Assembly: GCA_023387815.1 (NCBI GenBank)
Contig: JAEWHK010000050.1
Span: 1 to 64,000 of the forward strand
Origin: Pseudomonadota bacterium
Lineage (GTDB): Bacteria; Pseudomonadota; Gammaproteobacteria; Burkholderiales; Burkholderiaceae_B
Reading direction: 5' to 3'
Length of the DNA: 64,000 bases
Each line of letters opens with the position of its first letter. The stretch's first letter is position 1. The notes under the pieces are model-generated. The model saw only the letters and a list, made by a program, of their open reading frames with translations. It made no database searches and had not been told where the DNA came from. Made by a program: the position numbers and the translations under genes. Below, piece after piece: positions 1-8,612 of the stretch.

Positions 1-20
1 TCTTTTCTTGCAGTTGCAGC

Positions 21-98
21 GCGCCCGTAGCTCAGTTGGATTAGAGTACTTGGCTACGAACCAAGGGGTCGTGGGTTCAAATCCTGCCGGGCGCGCCA
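21..98 (+). tRNA. tRNA-Arg (anticodon ACG)
   Basis: The cloverleaf can be folded by eye. The acceptor arms GCGCCCG and CGGGCGC pair fully, the anticodon stem CTTGG/CCAAG encloses the loop CTACGAA with anticodon ACG, the T arm contains GGTTCAAAT, and the 3' CCA is encoded. ACG reads CGN arginine codons after A34-to-I editing. A strong terminator follows directly. Confidence 0.95.
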
Positions 99-106
99 CA
101 TTACTT

Positions 107-137
107 AAGGTCTCCAGATGGAGGCCTTTTGTTTTTG
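107..137 (+). terminator. Rho-independent terminator of the tRNA-Arg unit
   Basis: A 9-bp stem (107-115 with 120-128, one T-G pair) encloses the loop AGAT and is followed by a T-rich run at 127-136. It starts nine bases after the tRNA CCA end, so the tRNA is probably the last or only gene of its transcript. Confidence 0.8.
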
Positions 138-264
138 TGCGATTGAGTTGGAGCTGTATTATTCAATCAACAAAAGTATTCGATTCAAACTTCCCCTTGC
201 CCTGCCTCTTCTCCTGGACAGCACTCCTTCAATAGTACAGAGCACTCGCACTCAATGGTACTGA

Positions 265-789
265 CTACGTCTTCATTTTTTTGAAAATTTCTATATTCTC
301 CTGGCTCGCACTCGCATTTCTATTGGCGACCTGAGCAGACATGTGATGACAAGTTACAATTCGCGCGGAAACTTTGGTGGATAGAAACAGGTGATGCCGA
401 CGTGCGTGCGACCCTACCAGCACGATACATTTCAATGACGTCATAGTTTCAATCACGTCAGTGAGATATCGCCGTGCCTCAACAATCTCTGCTGGTTTAG
501 GTGATCGAATTTTGCTGAAGTTTTCATTACCAAGATACCACGGCACGGCATTCCAAATCGCGATCTCGCTCCGTGTGATGCCGGCCTCAGCCAGCTGGAT
601 ACGCAAGTTTCTTGCCGTCGGATCTTGATTATCGAAAGAAACACACCCTGACCTTATCGCGCCCGGCCCCGGCGCCTCCATAAGGAAAAGGAATTTCGCG
701 TTTTCATTCCCGTTTTGCGGGTCAAAGGAAGGGACGTTCTTCTCGCCCTTGATTGATCTGATGTTTTCGACAATCTCGATAAAATTCAT
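265..789 (-). CDS. uracil-DNA glycosylase superfamily protein
   Basis: This 174-residue cytoplasmic protein has the order of motifs expected of the UDG superfamily: a glycine/proline loop (EAPGPGA, about residue 38) like the water-activating motif, a central NAVPW segment (about residue 80), and a C-terminal HHMSAQ segment that fits the DNA-intercalation loop. Known members excise uracil or related damaged bases, but some small UDG-like proteins have no proven base specificity. It lies alone between the tRNA and a stretch of decayed sequence. The ATG at 789 has only a weak ribosome binding site. It is not canonical Ung; family 4/5 or an uncharacterised UDG-like branch is possible. Confidence 0.7.
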   Translation of the reverse strand: MNFIEIVENIRSIKGEKNVPSFDPQNGNENAKFLFLMEAPGPGAIRSGCVSFDNQDPTARNLRIQLAEAGITRSEIAIWNAVPWYLGNENFSKIRSPKPAEIVEARRYLTDVIETMTSLKCIVLVGSHARRHHLFLSTKVSARIVTCHHMSAQVANRNASASQENIEIFKKMKT

Positions 790-1168
790 TTATTCTGGAT
801 TTTTGTTAGCACTGCACCATGTGATTATGCGAAGCATGAAGTGGACATTAAGCGATTATAGGAAATACAAAAGAGTACGTTCACGCCTCAAGATCAAATA
901 AAAATATCAAAACTTCAAATTTCTGGTAGAAAAATATCATTGGATGAATTTCCACCAATTTATACATCAATGCTGCATATTCTTGAGACCAATGCATGAG
1001 AATGGCCGTTATAACCCGAGCCTGCCCTTGGCCGTCGCAATAGTGCGCCCGTTTGACATGGCTACTAAAGAGATATATCACGCGTGGCCATCGATGCCTC
1101 CGCCTTACACCTATCGTGGGAGGCAATTTAGTCATGGAATGGAGGAAACGACCTTTTAACAGGAAAAT
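790..1168. other. intergenic stretch with decayed sequence
   Basis: No intact gene is convincing in these bases, which lie between two genes on the minus strand. The left half is AT-rich. The only recognisable content is the XRE-regulator remnant at 998-1080. Confidence 0.6.
998..1080 (+). pseudogene. remnant of a YozG-type XRE regulator gene (C-terminal half)
   Basis: The translated stretch ENGRYNPSLPLAVAI followed by RPFDMATKEIY matches the C-terminal half of the XRE regulator encoded at 11472-11660 (ENGRYDPSLPLAFAI, then RAFGMSIEEIF). The two DNA segments are in the same orientation and align without gaps, with roughly four of five bases identical by eye. The left copy lacks the N-terminal helix-turn-helix, is preceded by unrelated residues and runs on past the normal end. 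It is therefore read as a decayed gene fragment. It may derive from a duplication of the 11.5-kb gene or from a related gene now lost. Confidence 0.7.
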
Positions 1169-2116
1169 TTAATTTGTAAGCCGTATCTGGGCGCAGGCCG
1201 CCCTAAAGTTGCGAGCTTCGAGATGCAGCCACTGCTCGACTTTCCTTACCGATTCATCAGCTTCATGTGGAGCAATGAAAACATAAGATGCAATGGAACG
1301 TATGGGAATCCCAAAAACATTCACCAATCTACCTGATCGCAGTTCATCCACAACGAGTGCGGCGCGTCCCATTGCAACTCCCTGATCGTTGGCTGCAGCA
1401 GCAAGTGCAAGCTGAGAAAGGTTGAATATATGACCAGCAGAAAGAGAGTCAAAACTAACCCCGACCTGCTCTAGCCAATATTCCCATTCCTCGTATTCGC
1501 TCGCGCCCATCCAAGGACTTGAGTCGTGTAGCAACCATTCTGGTCGAAGATCACTGGGATGCTTTAGTTCAGGATGGGTAGCTATGAATTTTGGACTGGC
1601 TACGGGTAAAAGCCATTCGTCCAGGAATGGCTTTGCGTCCAAATCGTCGTATACGCCTAAATCGTAACGCACTGCGGCATTGAGATCTTCGCGGTGCAGT
1701 TGTAAACGATCCAGACGATGAAATTCACCCTGGATCCTGAGCTGGATGTCTGGATAGCTGGCAAAGAAATTGCTGAGCCTGGGAGTTAGCCATCCCATGG
1801 CGAACGACGGCGAGCAGCTAAGTGACACATCTTTATGAGTCTGGCTGCTGCGCAATTGGGACAACGTCACGTCCAACACTCGAAATGTATCCCCCACTAC
1901 GGCATATAGCCGTTCGCCTTCTGGCGTCAACGTGAGCGACCGGGACGCGCGCAAAAAAAGTGGTCTGTTAAGAGCTTCTTCAAGATTCTTTATTTGCTGG
2001 CTGATAGAACTTTGCGAAACGCACAGCTCCTGCGCTGCCCGTGTGAAGTGGGCATGACGTGCCGCGGCTTCAAAGCTGCGAAGCCAGACCATCATGGATG
2101 ACGAAAGCATACTCAT
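1169..2116 (-). CDS. LysR-type transcriptional regulator
   Basis: This protein of about 315 residues has an N-terminal winged helix-turn-helix (FTRAAQELCVSQSSISQQIK, about residues 26-45) and a C-terminal periplasmic-binding-protein-like effector domain; the sequence suggests the GcvA/AmpR-like branch. It is transcribed away from the M81 peptidase gene, with 263 bases between them that hold a perfect ATTAGTA/TACTAAT dyad. By LysR precedent it probably activates the 2380-10208 cluster in response to a pathway compound. Several starts are possible: TTG at 2122, ATG at 2116 or ATG at 2110; none has a clear ribosome binding site, and the ATG at 2116 is used here. Confidence 0.85.
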   Translation of the reverse strand: MSMLSSSMMVWLRSFEAAARHAHFTRAAQELCVSQSSISQQIKNLEEALNRPLFLRASRSLTLTPEGERLYAVVGDTFRVLDVTLSQLRSSQTHKDVSLSCSPSFAMGWLTPRLSNFFASYPDIQLRIQGEFHRLDRLQLHREDLNAAVRYDLGVYDDLDAKPFLDEWLLPVASPKFIATHPELKHPSDLRPEWLLHDSSPWMGASEYEEWEYWLEQVGVSFDSLSAGHIFNLSQLALAAAANDQGVAMGRAALVVDELRSGRLVNVFGIPIRSIASYVFIAPHEADESVRKVEQWLHLEARNFRAACAQIRLTN

Positions 2117-2163
2117 AGTCAATAGTATGCGAAAGCAGACACGATCAAGAGGCCATATTATAC

Positions 2164-2185
2164 ATTAGTAAGGGTAAATACTAAT
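2164..2185. promoter_or_regulatory. candidate LysR operator, perfect dyad
   Basis: ATTAGTA (2164-2170) and TACTAAT (2179-2185) form a perfect 7-bp inverted repeat with 8 bases between. The dyad lies 48 bases upstream of the regulator start in the divergent promoter region, where a LysR recognition site is usually found. Assigning it to this regulator is inference. Confidence 0.55.
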
Positions 2186-2243
2186 TATTGTAGTCTGTGA
2201 TATTTCTTCGTGTTTCCGTAAATCATGTGGCAGCACCATAAGT

Positions 2244-2269
2244 TTTACTAATCTTTAGATCAGTATAAA
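2244..2269. promoter_or_regulatory. candidate second LysR site, imperfect dyad
   Basis: The half-site TACTAAT recurs at 2246-2252 and is followed, after CTTTAG, by ATCAGTATAAA. This forms an imperfect dyad that repeats the half-site of the 2164-2185 palindrome. LysR proteins often bind a strong recognition site plus a weaker activation site nearer the target promoter, and this copy is nearer the M81 gene. Confidence 0.4.
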
Positions 2270-2379
2270 GCGTTTCTATTTTGTCTTATCGATTCCTATA
2301 ATTTCTCTGATGCAAACCTCAAAGAAATTAGGAAAGCACAAGCTGGTATTTCAGTTCTACTATGATCACGGGCTATTAA

Positions 2380-3888
2380 ATGACAGATAAACGACAAAAA
2401 CAATACAGAGTCGCGGTAGCGTCTTTCGAATTCGAAGGGAATGATTTTTCTCCGAAGGAATGTGGTGCTCGCGAGTTCGCTATGTATTTTGAAGCATCGG
2501 AGCTTCTGGCCGGTATTGCCGAAAACCCTTTGGCTTTGACTGGTGGAGTGGACATTTTACGACATGCGGGCAACGTAGAGATCGTGCCAATACTGGCTAC
2601 ACAGGGCGGCTCCGGCGGTACGGTCAATCGCACTTTCTTCGAATCCATCGTTTCAAAAATTTTAGAAGGCTTAGCCTCTGCTGGCCAACTAGATGGTATT
2701 TATCTGGCATTGCACGGAGCAATGACGTCGCCAGGAATTCCTGATGCCGAAGGTGAATTGCTGGAGCGCATTCGTGACAAGTTCGGTAAAACTCCCACTA
2801 TTGCCGTCAGCCTTGATCTTCATGGCAATGTTACTAAACGCATGGTTCAACACGCGTCTATTCTGGTGGGATACGAAAACTATCCTCATGACGATGCGTA
2901 TACGACTGGACAGCGGGCATGCCGGCTGTTATTAAGTACATTAGCCGGCGAACTTGAGCCAAGCATGCACATGACACGACTCAAGATGCTTATCCCTGTC
3001 GTAGGCGGTTCCACCCTTGCTGAAGGCGCGCCGCTTGGAGATATCAAAAAATTTGCGCGAGCTCATGAAGCAGAAGGTGTTGCATCAATCAGTTATTTCA
3101 CATGTCAACCCTGGCTGGATGACGATCATGCAAGCAATGTGATCATCAGTATTACCAACGGCGATCCGGCGCGAGCAAAAACAGTGGCCAATGAAATAGC
3201 TCAGGATCTCTGGCGTCGACGTGAGGAGTTCCTATTACCTCTTCTGCCTGTAGATCAGGCTATCGAACGCGCATTGGCGGCACCAGTCAAACCGTGCATA
3301 CTCGCGGACACAGGCGATAGTGTGGGCGCAGGTGCCCCAGGCGATGCGTCCTTTGTCCTGGCACACTTACTGAGCCTTGCTGGTGACGCGAAGTGCGCGC
3401 TCTCCATTGTGGATGCGGAAGTTGCGAAGGCTGCCGCCGAAGCGGGAGTTGGAGCGAGATTGTCAACGGCCGTTGGATTCAAAACTGACTCGACCTATGG
3501 AACTCCGCTAATGATCGACGCAGAGATCGTCTGTGTTCACTCGGGCCAATTCGTTTGGTCAGCGGGACCATACGCCGGAACAAAGGGGTACATGGGACAA
3601 AGCGCTGTCCTCAGAGTTCGCAACATATTCATACTCGTGACGACTCAGGGCACATACGAATATGCAGACGAACAGTTTCTGGCTGTAGGTATCGATACGA
3701 CACAGATGGATATTGTCGTACTGAAGAACGGCATGAACTTTCGCAATTTACTCAAAGATAACTCATCCTGGTACTTAATCGATAGCCCCGGATCGTCGTC
3801 ATCCAATTTGGCTGCGCTTGCCTGGAAAAACAGAAGAAGCCCGTTCTGGCCTCGTGACGTTTCTATTACGAATCCCATCGTCGAATGA
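2380..3888 (+). CDS. M81 family metallopeptidase (MlrC/microcystinase C-like)
   Basis: At 502 residues it has the usual length for the M81 family. Metal-ligand segments are visible: ALHGAM (about residue 110), SLDLHGN (about residue 144) and YENYPHDD (about residue 167). Characterised MlrC hydrolyses the linearised microcystin tetrapeptide; most relatives have unknown substrates and sit in catabolic clusters. There is no signal peptide, so it acts in the cytoplasm on imported compounds. It is the first gene of a run continuing with an MFS carrier, aldolase, D-serine ammonia-lyase, Bug receptor and a gamma-glutamyltransferase-like enzyme. The ATG at 2380 has a weak ribosome binding site. Family is fairly certain; substrate is unknown. 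Confidence 0.85.
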   Translation: MTDKRQKQYRVAVASFEFEGNDFSPKECGAREFAMYFEASELLAGIAENPLALTGGVDILRHAGNVEIVPILATQGGSGGTVNRTFFESIVSKILEGLASAGQLDGIYLALHGAMTSPGIPDAEGELLERIRDKFGKTPTIAVSLDLHGNVTKRMVQHASILVGYENYPHDDAYTTGQRACRLLLSTLAGELEPSMHMTRLKMLIPVVGGSTLAEGAPLGDIKKFARAHEAEGVASISYFTCQPWLDDDHASNVIISITNGDPARAKTVANEIAQDLWRRREEFLLPLLPVDQAIERALAAPVKPCILADTGDSVGAGAPGDASFVLAHLLSLAGDAKCALSIVDAEVAKAAAEAGVGARLSTAVGFKTDSTYGTPLMIDAEIVCVHSGQFVWSAGPYAGTKGYMGQSAVLRVRNIFILVTTQGTYEYADEQFLAVGIDTTQMDIVVLKNGMNFRNLLKDNSSWYLIDSPGSSSSNLAALAWKNRRSPFWPRDVSITNPIVE

Positions 3889-3913
3889 GTATCTGAAGGA
3901 GACAGGAGACAAA

Positions 3914-5212
3914 ATGAAGAATATTGATAGCTTGTATAAACGCGTGACGATACGCTTAGTACCTTTCCTGGTGCTTTTGTATCTCGTTGCATACATTGAT
4001 CGTTCAGTGCTTGCATTCGCTAAATTACATATGAATGTCGACGTGGGAATTAGCGACGCCGCCTATGGGTTTGGAGCAGGTCTATTTTTCCTTGGCTACA
4101 TCATTTTTGAAGTTCCGAGCAACTACTTTCTTATGAAGGTCGGTGCGCGGCGTTGGTTCGCACGCATTCTGATTACATGGGGGATTATCACGATCGCCAT
4201 GGCAACGATCCAGAGTACTACAAGTTTCTACTGGCTGCGCTTTCTGCTCGGGGCAGCTGAAGCGGGCTTTTACCCCGGCGTATTGTACTATCTGACACTC
4301 TGGTACCCCTCAGCTCGTCGAGGAAAAATTTATGGCTATTTTGCGTTCGCCCAGCCGCTGGCACCAATGCTCGCCGGTCCGCTATCAGGCGCATTACTGG
4401 GACTCGATGGATTGGCTGGCTTGCACGGTTGGCAATGGGTATTCATTATGTGCGGTCTGCCTGCAGTATTGCTGGTCATTCCTACACTCAAGCTCTTGCC
4501 CGACACGCCTGCTAAAGCCAAATGGCTGTCGAAGGACGAAGCTGCTGTATTGAATCGCGAGGTCGAAGATGACGCCAAGGCTATCTCGCAAATCGAAAAT
4601 AGCAAAGATGGCGCGAATCATAGCATGTTCAAGGCACTGACAGATTCCCGCGTTTTGATGCTGGCATTCGCCTACGTTCCGATTCCATTGGCGTTGTACG
4701 GCTTATCGCTCTGGTTACCAACGCTGATTCAAGGGTTCTCCACAACCGATTTGACAACCGGATTCTTGTCCGCCATTCCTTTTCTCTTTGGTGCGATCGG
4801 ATTACTGATTATTCCCGCCCATTCGGATAAGAAGAACGAGCGTTACTTTCACATCGTAGCATGCTGTCTGGTGAGTGTTGCGGGGTTGCTTGGCGCAGCA
4901 TGGTTTTCTTCGCTGGCTCTGCAACTGGTGTCGCTATGTTTTGTGGGTTTTACGCTGTATTCTGCATCTGCGGTGCTGTGGGCTCTACCTGGCCGATTCT
5001 TAACAGGAGGCGGCGCAGCGGTTGGTCTGGCCGCCATCAACTCAATTGGTAATCTCGGGGGATATATCGGCCCCTTCGGTATCGGCATTATCAAGGAAGA
5101 GACAGGCAGTCTTGCCTACGGACTAGTATTCCTCGCTGCTGGGCTCTTCCTTACCGTTGCTCTGGTTTTAATTCTTCGAACTAAAGATCGCCTCGCAGTT
5201 AACATGAAGTGA
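3914..5212 (+). CDS. MFS transporter, anion:cation symporter (ACS) type
   Basis: This inner-membrane carrier of 432 residues has about 12 hydrophobic helices. The N-terminal pattern (VAYIDRSVLAFAKL, then EVPSNYFLMKVGARRW) is typical of the ACS family, which takes up organic anions such as hexuronates, tartrate, phthalate or 4-hydroxyphenylacetate. The ATG at 3914 was chosen over upstream in-frame codons because AGGAG stands 6 bases before it; the longer frame would run back into the M81 gene. It lies 25 bases after the M81 gene and 18 before the aldolase, so it is probably co-transcribed and imports the cluster's substrate. Confidence 0.9.
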   Translation: MKNIDSLYKRVTIRLVPFLVLLYLVAYIDRSVLAFAKLHMNVDVGISDAAYGFGAGLFFLGYIIFEVPSNYFLMKVGARRWFARILITWGIITIAMATIQSTTSFYWLRFLLGAAEAGFYPGVLYYLTLWYPSARRGKIYGYFAFAQPLAPMLAGPLSGALLGLDGLAGLHGWQWVFIMCGLPAVLLVIPTLKLLPDTPAKAKWLSKDEAAVLNREVEDDAKAISQIENSKDGANHSMFKALTDSRVLMLAFAYVPIPLALYGLSLWLPTLIQGFSTTDLTTGFLSAIPFLFGAIGLLIIPAHSDKKNERYFHIVACCLVSVAGLLGAAWFSSLALQLVSLCFVGFTLYSASAVLWALPGRFLTGGGAAVGLAAINSIGNLGGYIGPFGIGIIKEETGSLAYGLVFLAAGLFLTVALVLILRTKDRLAVNMK

Positions 5213-5230
5213 TCTAGTTCATTACTGTTA

Positions 5231-6025
5231 ATGAGAAATGAGTCTTCAGTAAAAATGAGTATCAATATGAATGAAAAACAGAAGGTAGAATTCACTTCAC
5301 CTGAAATCGCGACTATCTATAATTCGCCGTCAGTAAGTCGTCTGCGCGAGCAACTTGCTATTGCGTTGCGTGCTGCAGCTATCCACGGACTGGCCGAAGG
5401 CGTTTGCAATCACTTCAGCATTGCGTTACCTGACGATACTGACAAGTTTCTGCTTAATCCGCGCGGACTGATGTGGAGCGAGATTTATGCAGAAGATATT
5501 CTGCTCGTGGACGGCAATGGGTACAGGCTCGCGGGCGCGCATGATGTGGAGCCCTCGGCCATGTTCATTCACGCGGCAATGCACCGAGTGACGAAGAAGC
5601 AGGTTGTGCTCCACAGCCATGCTCCGTTTGCTACAACGCTGACGTTGACGGAAGAATGTTGTCTCGACACCAAATTGTCGCAGAACGCAATGCGTTTTCA
5701 TGGTCGAACGAAAAGCGATCCTGTCTTCAACGGGTTGGCACTTGATCATGCCGAAGGTGAGCGCATTGCAAACGCCACATTAGGTGCCGATATCATTTTC
5801 CTGGCGAATCACGGCGTAATCGTTTGTGGTGATCGGATCGATTATGTCTACGACGATTTGTATTATCTGGAGCGTGCATGCCAGCTGGAGGTCCAGGCGC
5901 GATCGATGGGTGTTAATTTACGGTCTGTCAATCCAGATTTGACAAACGTGACCGCAAACCAGTTACATGGCGAGCGTTTACAATCCGAATTATTCTTCCA
6001 GGCTTTGGAGCGGACAGTCAAATGA
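5231..6025 (+). CDS. class II aldolase/adducin family protein
   Basis: This 264-residue protein belongs to the class II aldolase fold (fuculose-phosphate aldolase, ribulose-5-phosphate epimerase and relatives). It carries the zinc-binding pair HSH (about residues 128-130) and the later NHG (about residue 193) that completes the metal site. Members cleave or decarboxylate hydroxy-keto compounds. Its stop overlaps the ATG of dsdA (ATGA), so the two are translationally coupled and probably act on the same substrate. The start is uncertain: 5231, 5255 and 5267 are all in-frame ATGs without a strong ribosome binding site. Confidence 0.85.
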   Translation: MRNESSVKMSINMNEKQKVEFTSPEIATIYNSPSVSRLREQLAIALRAAAIHGLAEGVCNHFSIALPDDTDKFLLNPRGLMWSEIYAEDILLVDGNGYRLAGAHDVEPSAMFIHAAMHRVTKKQVVLHSHAPFATTLTLTEECCLDTKLSQNAMRFHGRTKSDPVFNGLALDHAEGERIANATLGADIIFLANHGVIVCGDRIDYVYDDLYYLERACQLEVQARSMGVNLRSVNPDLTNVTANQLHGERLQSELFFQALERTVK

Positions 6026-7443
6026 AGATTGGAATTGATGCATCGGCTCCCTTGGTCGATTCGGGTATAAACGCTGTATCCGATACCTTGGTTCATGGAA
6101 AAACATTGGCGCAATGGGAGAGGAGTCATCCCCTCACGGCGAATATGATACGTGGTGAACCTGTTTTATGGCGCAATCCCGAAGTAGTTCCATTTGCGCA
6201 ATCGCGGACTGATATCGAATTGGACGCACAAGATATCGCTAATGCAGCATCCAGACTTGAACGATTTGCACCCTGGTTGGCGAAAGCGTTTCCAGAGGTA
6301 AACGAAGCTGGTGGAATTATTGAGTCTGAACTTCGTGAAGTACCCAAACTCGCGGCTTCAGTTGCCAAGCGTTATGAAGTGCCAGAGCCCGCGCGATTTC
6401 TTGTAAAACTTGACAGCCAACTTCCTATTTCGGGTTCTGTCAAAGCGCGAGGGGGAATTTATGAAGTTCTTTTCCATGCTGAGAAGCTTGCTCGACAGCA
6501 AGGATTGCTCAACATTGAAGACGACTATCGCAAATTGGAAAAGCCAGCGGCGCGAGCACTGTTCAAGCGACATAGTATAGTCGTTGGCTCTACAGGCAAC
6601 CTGGGACTTGCCATTGGAATTGCGGCTGCAAGGCTGGGATTTTCTACGACAGTGCATATGTCCCACGATGCGCGCTCCTGGAAGAAGGAGAAGCTGCGTC
6701 GTCATGGTGTCAACGTAATCGAACATACTGGAGATTATGGTCTGGCAGTCGAACAGGGTCGACGTGAAAGCGAACAAGATCCAACTAGTCATTTTGTAGA
6801 TGACGAAAATTCGCGCGTGCTGTTTTTAGGCTATTCCGTGGCGGGAATGCGTCTGAAAGCACAACTGGCAGCTGAAGGGGTGGAAGTATCGATGCGTCAA
6901 CCTCTGGTCGTATATCTCCCTTGTGGCGTGGGGGGCGGCCCCGGCGGCATTGCCTTTGGACTGAAGCATGCGTTTGGGGACGCCGTACATTGTGTCTTCG
7001 CTGAGCCCACACAAGCCTGCTGCATGCTATTGGGCATGTACACTGGACTGCATGATAAAGTGACCGTAGGTGATTTCTGCATAAATGGACAGACTGCTGC
7101 CGATGGACTTGCTGTGGCGCGCCCCTCTGGCTTCGTAGGTCGTTCAATGCATCGCATGATTGATGCAATCTATTCACTGACCGATGAGGAATTGCACGCA
7201 CTGCTATATGCTGCACATAATACCGAGGGGTTGAGATTGGAGCCCTCTGCAGTGGCAGGCATGCCTGGTTTCGCTCGTCTTTATCGCGATAGTCCAGGAC
7301 AAATAGTTGGTTTGAATTCCGAGGCCTTTGCAAACGCAACTCATATCATGTGGGCTACAGGGGGCGGCATGGTCCCCGATGAGGAATATGAGAAGTACCT
7401 ATTTCTTGGAAAGAGAATGTACCACGCAAACCAAGTCAGCTAG
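6022..7443 (+). CDS. dsdA: D-serine ammonia-lyase (D-serine dehydratase)
   Basis: This pyridoxal-phosphate enzyme converts D-serine (and D-threonine) to pyruvate (or 2-oxobutyrate) and ammonia in the cytoplasm. The PLP lysine is in SGSVKARGG (K141), and the phosphate/cofactor loop GSTGNLG is near residue 190; the Gly-rich CGVGGGPGG is near residue 295. It has 473 residues against about 440 in E. coli DsdA, mostly through a longer N terminus. It overlaps the aldolase gene by four bases. There is no dsdX or dsdC: the local regulator is LysR-type and the carrier is MFS, so the physiological substrate may be another D-configured beta-hydroxy amino acid released by the neighbouring hydrolases. Confidence 0.9.
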   Translation: MKIGIDASAPLVDSGINAVSDTLVHGKTLAQWERSHPLTANMIRGEPVLWRNPEVVPFAQSRTDIELDAQDIANAASRLERFAPWLAKAFPEVNEAGGIIESELREVPKLAASVAKRYEVPEPARFLVKLDSQLPISGSVKARGGIYEVLFHAEKLARQQGLLNIEDDYRKLEKPAARALFKRHSIVVGSTGNLGLAIGIAAARLGFSTTVHMSHDARSWKKEKLRRHGVNVIEHTGDYGLAVEQGRRESEQDPTSHFVDDENSRVLFLGYSVAGMRLKAQLAAEGVEVSMRQPLVVYLPCGVGGGPGGIAFGLKHAFGDAVHCVFAEPTQACCMLLGMYTGLHDKVTVGDFCINGQTAADGLAVARPSGFVGRSMHRMIDAIYSLTDEELHALLYAAHNTEGLRLEPSAVAGMPGFARLYRDSPGQIVGLNSEAFANATHIMWATGGGMVPDEEYEKYLFLGKRMYHANQVS

Positions 7444-7553
7444 GCTGGTCAGAGTATCAATGTTAAACAGGTAATAACAGGCTGTACAGGCGGGTGCGGG
7501 ATCAATCATTGGAGTAAATATGAGCTACCTTCAATCTCAATAAGGAAACCCAA

Positions 7554-8546
7554 ATGCAAATCTCTGCTTTCTCGAAAGTCATCCAGCATAGCCCAAGTCG
7601 CCGGGACATACTGAATCGAACCGCCGCATTCTGCCTTCTGGGGGCGTTTGGACTGGGCGCAAAAACATCGCAAGCACAGGACTACCCAAATCGTGCCATA
7701 AGAATGACCGTCGCTTATCCACCTGCAGGGGCGACAGATATTTTGGCGCGGCTGGTAGGACAGAAAATGAGTGATCAATTGGGCCAGCCAATCGTCATCG
7801 AAAACAAGCCTGGCGCAGGCAGTACGTTGGGTATGGATATCGCTGCCCGCGCTACCCCTGACGGATACAATGCGTTTCTTAGCGCAGTGACGTCGCAGGC
7901 AATCGCGAGCAAACTCTACCCCAATGCCAAGTCCGATCTTCAACGCGATTTTATTCCAGTTGCGTTAATTGCCAGTGCACCGCATGTACTCGTTGTCAAT
8001 AACGAAGTCCCAGCACGCAACATGAGCGAGTTCATTCAATGGCTCAAGGCCAATCATAAGAATGTATTCTACGCCTCTCAGGGGACAGGTACGCTCTCTC
8101 ATCGTGAGTCCGAACTGCTTGGTAAACACCTGGGCGTAGAGCCAACACATACACCTTATAAAGGTAGTTCAATGGCCGTAACGGACTTACTGTCGGGCAC
8201 TGTGTCGTTTATGTTCGACAGTGTGGCTGCCTCCATGCAGCTCGTTAAGTCCGGAAAGCTGCGGGCCATTGCAGTTGCCTCGTCCAGCCGAGTTCCTGCA
8301 ATGCCGGAACTGCCGACAATCGCCCAGGCGGGCATTCCCGGATATGAGGTAGACAACTGGTTTGGTATTTATCTTCCAGTTGGATCCCCAAATGAGGCTG
8401 TCGCGGCAATGGCCAAGGCAACCATTGAAGTGCTGCACGAGTCTGATGTGGTCGAAAGTCTCGTACAGAATGGTTACATCGTCACACCAGGTGATGGAGC
8501 AGAACTGGCCGAGCGAGCAAAAAGCGATTATGCGCGTTGGGGGTAA
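7554..8546 (+). CDS. Bug-family (TctC-like) periplasmic solute-binding protein
   Basis: This 330-residue receptor belongs to the Bordetella uptake gene family, which binds carboxylates or amides for tripartite tricarboxylate transporters. The N terminus SRRDILNRTAAFCLLGAFG looks like a Tat or Sec signal, with cleavage near AQA. The typical start of the fold (YPNRAIRMTVAYPPAGATD) and the loop ENKPGAGSTLG follow, and PYKGSS is near residue 203. A ribosome binding site (AAGGA) precedes the ATG. No TctA/TctB genes are nearby, so it may feed a distant membrane unit or act as a sensor. It probably binds the substrate of the surrounding cluster. Confidence 0.9.
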   Translation: MQISAFSKVIQHSPSRRDILNRTAAFCLLGAFGLGAKTSQAQDYPNRAIRMTVAYPPAGATDILARLVGQKMSDQLGQPIVIENKPGAGSTLGMDIAARATPDGYNAFLSAVTSQAIASKLYPNAKSDLQRDFIPVALIASAPHVLVVNNEVPARNMSEFIQWLKANHKNVFYASQGTGTLSHRESELLGKHLGVEPTHTPYKGSSMAVTDLLSGTVSFMFDSVAASMQLVKSGKLRAIAVASSSRVPAMPELPTIAQAGIPGYEVDNWFGIYLPVGSPNEAVAAMAKATIEVLHESDVVESLVQNGYIVTPGDGAELAERAKSDYARWG

Positions 8547-8612
8547 ACTCGTGGCCAGGTTCCGAACCCTTGACTAGCCATTCCGAAAAACAAACCAGAG
8601 ACAACGTTACTT

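Noticed and set aside
944..1159. 71-codon open frame on the plus strand that could be called a gene
   Set aside because: It has no helix-turn-helix, no ribosome binding site and unrelated residues on both sides of the XRE-like segment; it is better explained as a decayed fragment.
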